Of a stretch of 64,000 nt of DNA, positions 9,898 through 20,689 are shown piece after piece. Source of the DNA: Saturnia japonica (lineage: Eukaryota; Arthropoda; Insecta; Lepidoptera; Saturniidae). The position numbers were made by a program, and so were the translations under genes. The stretch lies in the NCBI GenBank assembly GCA_033032175.1, contig CM065331.1, positions 9,176,370 through 9,240,369 on the forward strand, in the 5' to 3' direction. Position 1 is the first letter of the stretch; the number at the start of each line of letters is the position of its first letter. The notes under the pieces were generated by a model, which was not told where the DNA came from, searched no databases, and saw nothing but the letters and a program-made list of their open reading frames with translations.

Positions 9898-11462
9898 AAG
9901 TCACAGATGGGACGCCCTCGTCGAAAGGCTAAGGCCGTCGCATCTGGCTTACTGGAAATTAGCTCACAGCCTCAAAATAGAGGCTTCTTATCTTATGCCC
10001 CCCCTCGAGAGGGGTCCCGGTATACCGCTCGCCTTCGATAGCAGCGACAAGGCGGAGTGCCTCGCCACTTGTTTGGAGAGCCAGTGCTCTCCGAACAGTG
10101 TCGATGCAAATACCGACCGGGTCGAGGGTATCGATGGATGCGTGCGGGAGCTGGATAAGCTCCCCGCGACAGACTCCCTGTCCCCAGTCACGTCTGAGGA
10201 GGTTCTTTCCATTATAAAAAGCCTTAAGCTTAGAAAAGCACCAGGTCCCGACGGGATCAGGAATGAAGTACTTAGACTTCTTCCCGATCGCCTCATAGCT
10301 CTTTTGGTCTGCATCTTCAATGTAGCCATAGCCCACTGCCATTTTCCAGCCGCCTGGAAAAAGGCCATAGTCATAGGTATCCGTAAGCCCGGCAAGAGCG
10401 CGTCGCTTCCCGACAGCTATCGCCCGATCAGTCTCCTAAATACTTTAGGGAAAATGTACGAGCGGATCCTTCTGAACCGTCTCAAGTCAGTAATAGAGGA
10501 GAAAGATAAGGTCTGGCACGAGGGATTGATCTACAAGTTGTATCACTTTGAAGTCCCCGATAGGCTAATTAAAATAATTCGCGACTATCTAACAGATCGC
10601 ACCTTTCGCTATAGAGTGGAAGGTGAATTGTCCACGCCCCGTCCAATACGCTCAGGCGTTCCCCAAGGTTCGATCCTGGCTCCTAGCCTATTTAACCTGT
10701 ACGTCAGTGACCTACCTCGACTCCCGGAGGTCGAGGTAGGGCTATACGCTGACGATACAGTCTTATATGCCTCAGATAGGAATAGATCCCACCTCAGACA
10801 CAAAGTCCAACGCTCCGTGACCACTCTCGGGAAGTGGTTTAACGAGTGGCGTATAGCCGTTAATCCCTCGAAGAGCGCCGCGATGCTCTTCGATGCGGAT
10901 TCGTCACAGATACCGTGGAAGCTTAAACCTGTTAAGCTCTACGATAATCCGATTCCGTATGTAAGAGAGACCAAATATCTAGGGGTAACCCTAGATAGTA
11001 GGCTCTCTTTTAGACCCCACATCCGTAAGGTTAGGAACAGGGCCGCGTGGGTCCTGGGCCGGTTGCATCCTCTGTTGTGTTCGGTGAGTAAAATGTCCAC
11101 GCGACATAAGCTCACGCTCTACAAGACGTGTATTCGACCAATTTTGACATACAGTTGCGCCGTGTTCGCACATATGTCCGAGTCGAGTTTCAAACGGTTA
11201 CAATCGATACAGAATAGGTTCCTCTATCGTCTCACCGGGGCCCCGTGGTAAACAGCTCTCCCGTTCGTATTTCGACACCGCGTCGAACCACGCGAATCCG
11301 TTAATAAAAACAGCCGCCACTTATGTTCCGGCACCCACGGACATCCGGTGCAAACGCCGGCCGCGCAATATTTTTATTGATCCCGACGATCACATCGAAA
11401 ATTCGAATAAATATTACACATCCGTCTCTCCAAACAGAGCGTGCCAGCGCCCACGCCTATAG
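9898..11462 (+). pseudogene. Jockey ORF2 reverse transcriptase with internal deletions (copy 1)
   Basis: An open frame from the deletion joint to 11251 carries RT landmarks: KAPGPDGI near 10240, WKKAIVIGIRKPGK, SYRPISLL and ERILLNRL. The sequence then passes directly from LKSVIEE to KVWHEGL near 10505, omitting the segment that should contain motif A with the first catalytic aspartate. Downstream are SGVPQGSILAP, then the YADD box (about 10744) and the C-terminal 'RFLYRLTGAPW' region. At 11250 a further deletion shifts the frame; the remaining C-terminus (SYFDTASNHANP ... RRPRNIFIDPDD) runs in another frame to the TAG at 11460. Without motif A it cannot be catalytic. Confidence 0.88.
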
Positions 11463-11983
11463 ACACTTTATTTATTAATAGGATTAAGGAGAGGCTAATT
11501 AGGCGTCATACCACATCTCCTCATTACTCAGTCCCATACCCGTCATATTCCGAATCTTTACCAAATACATCACCGATTCCAAACCGTCCTTCAACCTCCC
11601 AAACGTCATATTCCGAACCTTTACTAAATACATCACCGATTCCAAATCGTCCTTCAACCTCCCAAATGTCATATTCCGAATCTTTACCAAATACATCACC
11701 GATTCCAAACCGACCTTCAACCTCCCAAACATCATATTCCGAACCTTTGCCAAATACATCACCGATTCCAAACCGTCCTTCAACCTCCAAAACGTCATAT
11801 TCTACTTCCACTTCTCAAAATAACATTCAAACCTATTATATAACCCAACCGGACCCTTCCAATTATAGAACTCGCACCATTAATATTACATCAAATGAAC
11901 TATTAGTACCAGCTACAGGTCAAAACATTATTAATGAAGCATTTTTGAAGGCCTATGAAGATTTTGAGTCTTATGAAAAATGA
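11441..11983 (+). CDS. Hypothetical repeat-containing ORF, convergent with the Harbinger transposase
   Basis: Open frame ending at TGA 11981-11983; no ATG at its beginning (it can be read from a GTG inside the Jockey tail), so the true N-terminus is unknown. Residues about 35-118 are four copies of a 21-residue unit rich in Ser, Pro, Asn and Thr (SYSESLPNTSPIPNRPSTSQ). The unique C-terminus includes TINITSNELLVPATGQNI and ends in AYEDFESYEK. It faces the HARBI1-type gene that ends about 260 bp downstream. PIF/Harbinger elements usually carry a second (Myb/MADF-type) ORF, often in opposite orientation to the transposase, so this may be the end of that gene. That is inference; no MADF domain is visible. 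A non-coding tandem repeat that happens to stay open is the alternative. Confidence 0.4.
   Translation: MPAPTPIDTLFINRIKERLIRRHTTSPHYSVPYPSYSESLPNTSPIPNRPSTSQTSYSEPLLNTSPIPNRPSTSQMSYSESLPNTSPIPNRPSTSQTSYSEPLPNTSPIPNRPSTSKTSYSTSTSQNNIQTYYITQPDPSNYRTRTINITSNELLVPATGQNIINEAFLKAYEDFESYEK
11543..11794 (+). repeat. 63-bp tandem repeat, four units
   Basis: Units start at 11543, 11606, 11669 and 11732, each exactly 63 bp and keeping the reading frame, with a degenerate fifth start at 11795. Each unit begins TCATATTCCGAA. Differences between units are few. Confidence 0.95.
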
Positions 11984-12242
11984 GATATTAATTCACATTA
12001 TTACACGTCACACACACACACATTACATTTTTCACATTATTATTTGTTAATTTACATTTACTTAATTATAGCACCTAATTTATTTGTAATAACTGTATTC
12101 AATTACATTTCTACTTAATTTATAAAATAATCGTTTTATTTATTATTATAAACCTCTGTTCTAAACATTATATACCTAGGTACTTTGAAATAAATAAATT
12201 ACTATTCTGGTTTTTTTTTTAATAGACATAAACATACTTTAC

Positions 12243-12816
12243 CTTTATTTCATTTTTCAGAACTTCGTTAATAGCTTTGCAGACTTCAGGTATAATTTTT
12301 GATATTATTTGGGGGGATACTTTAAATACGTAGTGTAAACTTTTATAACTGTCACCAGATGCGATGAATCTTAATGTTATTGCAAGACGATATTTAGCAG
12401 GTATGGCTTCTCTGAAGTCTGTATCTTTCTTACAAATCATAGGAGAAATTTTGTTTAGCAAATATTCAAAATTTGCAAAACTCATGCGGCAAAAGTTATG
12501 GAACTCTCCAGATGGTTCATAAAGAAGCTCATTAAATTTTTCTTCTATAAATTGTCTAAAACAAAAAAAAAACGAATTAAATCATGAAGCAAAATTACAT
12601 GTCACGTAAAACTGTAAACAAAGCTTGAAATATTAATTTGAAAAATTGTATTACTAGGAAGGTATACTGTAGTTACCTTGTACGGTTTCTGTGAATTTTT
12701 ATCATCCACCATCGTCGTCGTTTCCTTTTTTTTCGTTCAATTTTATTTTGCCTTTTCTTAAAATAAAAATAGGTCAACCCGAAAGTAATCGCTGACACAA
12801 GCTCGACGTCCGCCAT
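12243..12816 (-). pseudogene. HARBI1-type (PIF/Harbinger) transposase, 5' exons only
   Basis: Two exons can be joined on the minus strand. Exon 1 (12816-12677) starts at an ATG in good context (MADVELVS...) and carries a basic KRKRRRWW segment. A donor (CAAG then GTAACT) and an acceptor (TTTTAG at 12557-12556) remove about 121 bp. Exon 2 (12555-12243) reads EEKFNELLYEPSGEFHNFCR, then NFEYLLNKISPMI, DFREAIPAKYRLAITLRFI, SLHYVFKVSPQIISKIIPEV. This matches the N-terminal half of HARBI1-family transposases in order (RRWW, F..F.RM, RLA.TLRF.A.GDS, S...F..S...IS.II.EV). The frame stays in phase across the junction. Exon 2 ends in a potential donor (AAG/GTAAAG), but no DDE catalytic domain follows before the convergent ORF, so the gene is 3'-deleted. 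Confidence in the family is high; activity is excluded. Confidence 0.85.
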
Positions 12817-13075
12817 GTTTGCCTAACCGGAATATACTAACACGTTCGCCAAGCATGGGGATGCCGTGTTTGTGTTGGGTGATTGTGGTCGGTGTTTGGC
12901 ATGTGTTTGATGATTCTCGGTGTTTGTGACAAACGCCAAGCCTGTGGAGGCGGCTTTATTATTTAGTATAGAAATTAACTGCAAAAAATTAATTACTAGA
13001 ATTACTATTTATCTATATGAAAATTCTTAAAAGTTATATTATACAGTAAATTATATGAACTAATCTTAAAATTCA
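12817..13075. other. Upstream flank of the Harbinger remnant
   Basis: Presumed promoter and right end of the Harbinger element. GTTTG-type motifs recur and CGCCAAGC occurs twice (near 12848 and 12932). No matching inverted repeat was found on the left, consistent with loss of that end. Confidence 0.35.
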
Positions 13076-14582
13076 TTTTACCTAAATATATTTGGCCGTA
13101 AGAACATTCACAACTTATAGAAAATTTAAGGACAAAAGTCGCAAGCTGGCAATAAAATATTAACTGTCAACCTTTTTCCTTTGGTACAATTTTTCTCTTT
13201 CTTCGGGAAAGAAAAAGGCAAAGATATCTAAACCATGCAGCTAATTCAGATGTATTTATAATCCATATTTAGATGTCATTTATAGAAAGGCCGAAACCAT
13301 GTCCTCTGTTTTTTCTTCTTCTTCTTGTATTTTTATAATGTCCATGTTTTTGCCTTCGTAGTTTTTTCTAATTTTCAAAGTGAGTTCAAACAAGATGTTT
13401 CCTTCTTATTTACAGCCATCGATTTTTATAATAATATATCTATGGTTAGAAATAAAGGGAGTTTTGTGACAACTCATATTGTATTTTTTTCTTCACATAT
13501 GAATAAATACTAATATAATAATAACAAATAAATATAATAATACTCCTGCTGCACTTCATTTATGTACAATAACCATACTATATCACCCTAAACGCCACCA
13601 ATATTACATCAGGGTTAAATTGCATTTACTAAATTACAAGTTACATTGCGGCAAAAAAACCAAAGTGAATGAATTAAAAATGAAAACCACAACATGCCAC
13701 TTCAAGATCCCTCCAAAAACTCCCATAACATATGTAATTTTGTTTTTCATAGACAAAGATTTATTAATTCTCTGAAAATTAACTCCAACTAGTGTCCTTT
13801 TCAAACAATTAAAAAAAAAGGAGGTAGTTCTCAATTCGAATGTATTATATTATGGATGTTCAGGCTGCATAACTTCTTTTTTTATGAACCTATTTAGATG
13901 ATTATTTTTTCGGTGGAAAGGGGATACCTTAAGCCTCAAAGGTGGTCTTATTTTAATTTCGGACCTACGACTTCGAAGATACACCAGGTAAATCCACAAA
14001 ACTGTTAAAGTTAGTTACATTTTTGTTAAAATAAGGCCTTGTTATTGTAGACAAAAAGTATGTACATTCGTTTACAATATTGAATCATTAGTAACCAACT
14101 AGTTAATTGGAATATCGTTTCAATATTTAGATAGTACCTACTATTAAAAAAGCTCTTGATACTAACAAAAGCTTAGGTATCTGTACTAATAGAAATACAA
14201 CTAAACTGATGTTAAGAGTAAGCAAATAATTATTTATGTATGAATTGATGTAATGTCCGGTAGCGTAAACGTTGATCTTTAATAAATTTTAATTAGGAGT
14301 TTTTGACGAGATCCTATTTACTTAGGTCGCCAACAGAATCAACATCAACACATCATCTTTAAAAAATTTATACAGTACAGTATTTTAATTATATATATCC
14401 CTAATAAAATTATAGGCAACGACGGCATGCACATTATTAAATCCTATTACATTGTATATTTTTAATAATTTATACAAACAGCGCTATAAAATAAAAAATC
14501 AATCACAAGCAAATATAAATAATGTTAAAGTAGGTACACAATAACTAACACATTTGTAATACTCTTGGAAGTAATGTTGTAA

Positions 14583-14972
14583 TTTCTAATGAGTCTATTT
14601 AATGGTGAACAGTAACCTAGATTTGTACGAGATCGTTTCTCACAAATAATAATATATAGGTTCCTGTTCTTGGTATTCTTGATGGTAAGGTTATATTAAT
14701 CTCTGAAAGAAGTAGGAGCACATCCAAGATACCATTCACCAACTTAAACAGAAACACGCTATCCAACAGTTGTCGACGATTGCTTAGAATTGACATATTA
14801 ATTTTTTTTAACTGATCTGAATAACTCTTAAGCATTTTAATGAGGTTATCACTATATGTTAGTTGCCATAGGAATCTTTTCTGCACATTTTCTAAGCGCT
14901 TTGTGTAGACATCATAATGTGGATTCCAACAGTACTACAGTATTCGAGACCTGATCTAACAAGAGTTATTAT
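14583..14972 (-). pseudogene. LINE reverse transcriptase C-terminus, decayed (copy C)
   Basis: Same fragment as in copies A and B (QKRFLWQLTYSDNLIK; LLLLSEINITLPSRIPR) with a few substitutions, so all three copies share one ancestral insertion. Confidence 0.75.
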
Positions 14973-14976
14973 ATAT

Positions 14977-15052
14977 TGTAAGGTTACTAGGTTACACCTG
15001 TTACGTGTATGAGGACATACACGTTGTCAGGATGGTCGAATGTAAGGTTACT
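14977..15052. repeat. Small insertion with palindrome, flanked by 12-bp direct repeats
   Basis: The 12-mer TGTAAGGTTACT occurs at 14977-14988 and 15041-15052. Copies A and B have it once. The 52 bp between contain a perfect inverted repeat at 15003-15024 (arms ACGTGTATG and CATACACGT around AGGA). Confidence 0.85.
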
Positions 15053-15159
15053 CAAAAACATTTCTTTGAAAAAGCGTGACTACCTTCTGTTTTGCAGAAT
15101 GAATGTGGGTGGTATACAAATGTTAGCAAGTAACACATAAGCGTCCAGAGATTATAATT

Positions 15160-15241
15160 TGGTATAAAGCGGGTAGGACAATGATTAATTTTATATAAAG
15201 CGGGTAGGACTGCGATTATTTTGATATAAAAGCGGATAGGT
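15160..15241 (+). promoter_or_regulatory. TATA-like triplet (copy C)
   Basis: Same three TATAAA-containing units as in copies A and B, brought next to the upstream sequence by the ~90-bp deletion. Confidence 0.35.
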
Positions 15242-15401
15242 CAAGCCTTGAAGGATTCATTCGTGAAAGTAACCTCTTAGACAACGATACTCTGTCTGAA
15301 TAAACCACGAATATTAAACTATTTTGGACTATTATTCCACAAGACCCACAAGTTTTAACAATATCAAAATTTTAGTATGTGGATTTTTGGATTTTAAAAC
15401 T

Positions 15402-15477
15402 GCCTCGTTAGCCTAGTGGTCGTAAACGCGACTGCTATGTGTGAGTTTCTGGGTTCGAATCACAGCAAAATGTTATT
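15402..15477 (+). repeat. tRNA-derived SINE head
   Basis: An A-box-like TAGCCTAGTGG (15410 region) and a B-box GGTTCGAATC (15452-15461) are spaced as in a tRNA gene. The sequence cannot fold into a full cloverleaf with paired acceptor arms by eye, so it is read as SINE-derived. Confidence 0.5.
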
Positions 15478-15725
15478 GGGTTTTTCTTATGAAATTCTCA
15501 GTAGCAGCTCGGAGTTTGGTATTGTCGCCCTTGGGAATCTTGTTACGACATTCATGACACTTCCAAGAATTTTTACTATCCTTAGACAACGAAGTTAAGC
15601 GTTTGATAGTTACAGTTGCGGATAAGAGATCAAATTTTTTGGTGCAAAGAGAACAGGTCAAATGTTCTTTGTCTTTGATATAACTTAAACAGCCTGCACA
15701 TGCAAGTTTGATGCCATATTACTCA
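15473..15725 (-). pseudogene. Retrotransposon ORF1-type zinc-ribbon fragment
   Basis: Minus-strand translation gives LACAGCLSYIKDKEHLTCSL, then CTKKFDL, then SKNSWKCHECRNKIPKGDNT: paired CxxC motifs followed by WKCxxC and PKGDNT. This is a frequent N-terminal zinc-binding module of insect (notably lepidopteran) retrotransposon ORF1 proteins. The frame stops soon after, at 15473, beside the SINE head. It is probably a truncated ORF1 piece. The role (nucleic-acid binding) is inferred from the family. Confidence 0.5.
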
Positions 15726-16080
15726 ATTCCGATCACTCATAGATGTTATATAATAATTAGTCAGTTTTAAGTGACCGTTATCGTCCACACTTAGGTACAT
15801 TTATTTAATACTTATTACAATTTGCTTTGATTGGCATTACTTTGCGGACAATTAATGTAGGAACTTCATTAATTTATCCTTTATCCGAATTTTCTTTGCT
15901 ACTTCCGCCTAAAATCTGATTTTTGGTTGTTACGTCTTTCTAAATGTTAGTAATTGAAATGATTAAAGAGATGCGGTCGAGACCGTAGACGCGAACGTTA
16001 TTTAACCTTTTATTATGGAAAAATGTTTAAAATATTGAACAATAATAATAATAAAAATTGAATTAATTAATGATTGATTA

Positions 16081-16190
16081 TTGAATGTTGAAGAAGCGAA
16101 AGATGTGTATGCCAGGATCGTAGCGGGAGGAAGGACATGGTCTCTGCCTACCCCGTTAGGAAATAGGCGTGATTTATGTATGTATATAAT
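16081..16190 (+). mobile_element. RTE-like LINE 3' end (plus strand)
   Basis: Reads NVEEAKD, then after a frameshift CQDRSGRKDMVSAYP and a stop, followed by a tail rich in ATGTATGTAT. The same protein tail occurs on the minus strand at 46020-46145. Confidence 0.65.
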
Positions 16191-16204
16191 AAAAATTAAT
16201 AAAT

Positions 16205-16632
16205 GAACATAGACAGAAATGCTTATTGTGGGTGTTCCTTAGAAGATAGATATATACTCTCGCTTAGTTTTTGTAAGTATTTTTAATGCCTACAAATATG
16301 TAGTACATTATTGCTATATAACCTCTTATTGTTTATTCAGCGTAGGCCATTTAGGCGCCCAAATTGATTCACCCTGACCAGTTATTTTTTATTTGTGTGG
16401 AACCCTAAATCTTTTTCTAAAATAAAAGTAGCCTAAGTTACTCGCTATAAAATCAGCTACCTACCAGTGAAAGTCCCGTCAATTACCCGGAACAAACAGA
16501 CAGACAGAGACAAAAATTAAAAAAATGGGTGTTTTGCTATAGGTGTCGTATATAATTTCATATGTATTTAGTAAAAAGCTGTTATTTTGACATTACAAAC
16601 AGACACTTCAATTTCATTAATTGTATAGATAA
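16205..16632 (-). repeat. Dispersed repeat family alpha, minus copy
   Basis: Family alpha in plus orientation begins near ATAAAATTGAAGTGTCTG, has a central CCGGGTAATCTCCGAAACGG and GGAGTAACTTAGGCTAC, then GGGCGCTTAAATGGCTTACG, and ends CGCGAGCGCAGCC...ATAGCTAGTA. This copy is reversed and nearly full length, missing the terminal GC-rich part. No protein is recognised in the family. Confidence 0.75.
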
Positions 16633-17424
16633 AGGTACATTGCATTGTAGGCACATAGTCAAGTTTTTCTAGATATCTTCATTACGTAATCACAAATCTT
16701 GTGGCGGTAATCAGGTTAAGTGCAAGCACTGTAGAGAATGTGCACAGTCCAACAACACAAGTGAGAATTATGTCTGTTTATTTGTAAACAAACAAACAAA
16801 TAAAACTTAAAATAATAAAGCGGATTTTTTTTTTAAACCCGCCAATATTTGGAACTACCTGTCGGATTCGAAAAATTATTTTTGTATATGATAGCCAGAC
16901 CCTCGAGGAATAGTATAGATTATTTAAGATTAGGCTACAACTCACAGATAACCTTAAATATTGATTAACCGCGTGCGCTGGCGTAATCGTAAATCATACG
17001 GAAATACAATGTTCTACAATAATGTTGGCCCTTAGTATATCTAAAAAAAAAATCAGAGATAGCATAAATGCTCATCTCTTATACATAAACAACAATAAGC
17101 TATTTTATGACAAGGATTTGTTGAAAATTAAAAAGTGATTTTTAAGCATTATTTATAGACATGGTATATTAATCCTTTTACGAATTTGTATGATTTTATG
17201 GACACATAGTTAAGGAGATAATGAAAAATTAAAATAATTTGTATTTGCGGGAAGAACATTTATGATGACTACTTGGGTGCGTTGACGGCGCGTTGATGGT
17301 TGGATAAAATTAACACGGGTGAAACCGTGGGGCACAGCTAGTTTTAAATATAGATAATTTATATTTACGTACGACTGTACGCTTTCAAACTGGTTGTTCA
17401 AAGATATATAGGACACAAAAAAAA

Positions 17425-17600
17425 TTCTTTCTACTTGGGACAGTACGACTGGTCGAATACCTCGACTCTACAGGAGACCGCAGTTAATTATATTTGTGTT
17501 ATGTTCTTGCTTTGAGTAGGGTTCCCAGAGCTCATTGGGCTTGGGGTAGAAGGGTGCAAGGTTGGCAATGCATTAGTGATTCATGGTATTAGTAGCTGCT
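17425..17600 (+). repeat. Dispersed repeat family beta, copy 1
   Basis: Family beta begins near CTACTTGG..CAGT.CGACTGG, has TCCAGAGCTC and AAGGTCGGCA in the middle, and ends TCAGGTGGGCCGTATGCTTG. Other copies are at 19120, 30540 and 50745, all plus strand. This copy lacks the final part. Confidence 0.65.
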
Positions 17601-17639
17601 TAAAATTCAATATTGTTGGATATTGATCATTCTTACACT

Positions 17640-18140
17640 ATCCTTGTAAAATCAAAATAATCTATAATCAATTTAGGATATAAGAAGGCACATAAGAACG
17701 TCAAAACACTACTGCCGGTTCGGAAAACTTCCCATACATCGAGAAGAACCGGTAAGAAACTCGATCGGGTTTATCTTTTTTTGTCAACTGTACAAATGTT
17801 AATATAACAGCTACAAGCTAATTTAGTGGATGCACAGAGAGGGAGTCACTTCCAGATATCACTATCATTCACGTAATGATCCACTCTTTAATAACTTTTT
17901 GACAGTAAAACCCACTTGACATGGTCCTTAAACTTGTTGTCCGGCAAATCAGTAATGTGCGTCAGGAACTTCATATAGAACCTAACACTATTACCTAAAA
18001 AACTTTTATTAGTCTTACTAAATCTAAGACCTGTAGACCGGTAAACCTGTACAACCACCACCCAGCATCTAATAAAAGTAGATTTTATTCTAATAACGCA
18101 ATGAGAAAACCAAATACAATGTGCTCTGTGATACAAAAAA
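17640..18140 (-). mobile_element. LINE 3' end (C-terminus plus 3'UTR), copy 1
   Basis: Minus strand encodes KSFLGNSVRFYMKFLTHITD, then LPDNKFKDHVKWVLLSKSY, the C-terminal helix-rich end of a LINE ORF2, followed by a 3'UTR (GGAAGTGACTCCCTCTCTG ... ACCGGTTCTTCTCGATG). A second copy of the 3'UTR is at 58160-58490. It is 5'-truncated. Confidence 0.7.
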
Positions 18141-19119
18141 AAAACTTATAACAGAAGCAACAATTTTATTTAATTATTCAAAATACGTAACACATACCTA
18201 CATTCTTCCATATTAGCAAACGTTGTCTGAATATTTTAATCGCTATTGCCTTCCTAATCGTTTTAAAAATGGCTTACATTTCATACAAGGAGCTTAGACT
18301 TACGACCTTTTTGTCAGGTGACGTTAAAAATAGTATACTACTTTTGCGATAAACGTTATCGGTTACAAAATGGCGTAAATCGTTTTGATTTCCGTTAAGG
18401 ATGTTACTTTTCGTAGCGGCATGATTGTTTGGACTCGTTTGGAAATGGTATACCACTTTTACGAAAGATCTGTTGTAGTTCTAAAAGGGTTTAAGTAGGC
18501 GGCATAAACGTTGTACTAAAGACATTTTGGTAAATAATTAGTTTTGTTCCTTTTTTTAGTTGGAAAGTGTATCAAGAATTCGCGTACTTTCCGTTACGAG
18601 ATTAAAATTTCTATATGTTTTTGCTTCCAGTGAAAATAACAAAGATAGGTATGTAAAGGTAGATCCCATCAGAAACATAAATGTGAAATGAGAGCCAAGT
18701 TCAATATTATGATAATATGCATTGGTTATTGACTTCAACGACATAAGAAGGGATACCTAAATGGGTGCCAAGTTCAATGGTCAGTCCTGAAATTTATTTA
18801 TACTTAAATTACAACTTAAAATATAATTTCTTCTTATAACTTAGAATAATATATTGAAACCTAAAGTCTAACTTATCTAGTTTTTATATATGAATCATAT
18901 TACAGCCTTCGCAAGTTCTAAAGCTGTGAGTTCTTATTTTATACTTCCGAAAATGTCAATATATGAGCCAAATTTGTCATGTATATGTGAAATAGTTTTT
19001 GAGTTATGAATGGGTCAAAAGTGGATCCAAATGGTTCGTATTATATTACACACGGTACCGCTCGTCATTCTGTTAGCTTGAACTTGGCTTGACAAACTAC
19101 CGCCTGACTAGAATCGCTT
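18141..19119. other. Unassigned intergenic stretch
   Basis: AT-rich, with only short chance frames. No recognised element. Confidence 0.4.
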
Positions 19120-19355
19120 TGGTAATGTCTCTCTACTAGTTGTAAGCCGGATTGGTGAAATACCTTCAGAGCTCCAGCTTACAGAAGATCGCAAACAAAT
19201 GAACTTGTGCTATTTTCCTGTTCCTGGTTCCTGTAGTGAATATGGTTTCTGGAGCTCCTTGCTGAAGGCAGGTTTCAAGGTCTTCAAAACGTAATTTGGT
19301 GGTTCATGAGTTCATAGGCTAGGCATATGCGTTTGCCACCTTACTTAAATAAAAA
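19120..19355 (+). repeat. Dispersed repeat family beta, copy 2 (diverged)
   Basis: Shares the CAGAGCTCC, TTTCAAGGTC and GTTTGCCACCTTA landmarks with the copy at 30540. Confidence 0.5.
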
Positions 19356-19404
19356 ACCTACCTACCTATATTAATTGATAAATAATCTATAATTAATTAC
19401 AAAT

Positions 19405-19742
19405 AAATAAAATTGAAGTGGCTGTTTGTAATGTAAAACTAACAGCTTTTTACTAAATGGGATGTAATAGATTTTTACCAATTTTGATAGGATTTACACT
19501 GGCAGAGAGCTCCGGTTATAAGGAGTAACTTATGCTACGTTTAGATTAGAAAGAAAAATCAATTCGCAAAACGACGATTTTGGGGTTTGAGACAGCATAA
19601 ATGTCTATCTTCTAAGGATCACCTACAATAAGTATTTTTGTCTTTAAAATAACCGGGAGCGGGGGTAGCACAATTCGTGTGTATGCCCGATCGGCGCCAT
19701 TCTGTAGACGACGCGAGCGCAGCCGTGGGTATAGCTAGTTTT
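19405..19742 (+). repeat. Dispersed repeat family alpha, internally deleted plus copy
   Basis: Starts AAATTGAAGTGGCTG and ends GCGAGCGCAGCCGTGGGTAT AGCTAGT. The central part around the GGGCGCTTAAATGG landmark is missing. Confidence 0.75.
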
Positions 19743-20019
19743 CATCTATATAAATAAAATGAATGTGGTTTGCCGACAGATTTCTCAAATCCGTAGGTAT
19801 GTCGTTGTGCCTGCATCAAGCAAAATCTACTGGATAGATTTTGATATTTTTTTTGTTTTATACCATAGATTCTTTTCGTTATTTAAAAAAAAAAAAACAT
19901 TGATACCTTATGTTACTGAGACCTTTTTTATCTTTACATTTATGTGAAAAATCTAAAAAGAAATTATCAGATTTCACTGTTTTGCTACCTATTTGTCGTT
20001 TTTTTTTGTGGCGCCGCTG

Positions 20020-20340
20020 AACCACATGCCAGTGTCAATATTTTACGCCTTCCCAGTCGTTTCTAATCTTCAATCTGGGGTCAAACGAGATAAGTGGTTC
20101 CCTCGTTGGGACTATCCAGGGAGTTTTTATGACATCTCAAAATGCATGTTTCCAGTTTATATTTATAATTAATTTCTCGTATACACAATAAACAAACTAT
20201 ATCACGCTAAATGCCACCAATATTACATAATATAGCGTCGAAGAACCGAAGTTAAATAAAAATAAAAATCACAACATGCCAGTTCAATATCCCGTCAATA
20301 ACTCCCAGTAGAGATTTATAAAGAGATTTTTTTGAGATGT
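20020..20340 (+). repeat. Diverged relative of the composite-repeat 5' segment
   Basis: Shares the order ...GGGAGTTTTTATGA, ATATCACGCTAAATGCCACC, AATATTACAT, CACAACATGCCA with copies A-C (about 240-460 and 830-1010) and with 40395-40760. It shows that the 5' segment is an independent dispersed repeat. Confidence 0.65.
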
Positions 20341-20689
20341 AATAAATTATCAGATCGTGGGAAAGACCAAAAGAAGCATCATATTGTAAACCTTATAACA
20401 AAGCAATAAAGCCAATTTCGATAAAAGTATAACTATATAACTATCCCGGTAAGTTATAGTAATATGCTGTTATAATACACTCATCAAAAAAGTCTAAGCA
20501 ACATGTACTAATTTAAATTTTAGGATGGTTCTTCAACTTATAAAGTTGTATTTTATTTTTAAAATAATATCTTTAGGGTTCTATGATGTAAAATTAACAG
20601 CTGTTGTCTTTATAAGTTCTTTTAATAACAGAAATGAACAATATTAGAATATACTGTAGAAACTAATAATAATAATAATAACTAATAAT

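Larger units (their letters stand above)
7706..11462 (+). mobile_element. Jockey-clade non-LTR retrotransposon, copy 1 (truncated and internally deleted)
   Basis: From 7706 it matches the element at 61386 onward with few substitutions. The 5' end is truncated inside ORF1 (the first ~56 codons are missing). Compared with copy 2 and with the Jockey family pattern, it lacks (i) the C-terminal endonuclease after 9897, (ii) the reverse-transcriptase segment carrying the first catalytic Asp, near 10505, and (iii) a short segment near 11250. The coding match ends at a TAG at 11460-11462; no poly(A) tail or target-site duplication was found. It is GC-rich relative to its surroundings. Confidence 0.9.
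13076..15360. repeat. Composite repeat, copy C (shorter)
   Basis: Aligns with copy A 1-2660. It differs by a ~350-bp deletion between GTCAAC-type direct repeats near 13170, a ~90-bp deletion near 15157, a 64-bp insertion near 14989 and scattered substitutions. The match ends at AGTTTTAACA (15360), so this copy has no pol remnant. It lies on the other side of the Jockey/Harbinger block from copy B. Confidence 0.9.

Noticed and set aside
15402..15477. Functional tRNA gene
   Set aside because: A and B boxes are present but no paired acceptor stem or clean anticodon arm could be drawn; better explained as a SINE head. The same applies to 31482-31560.
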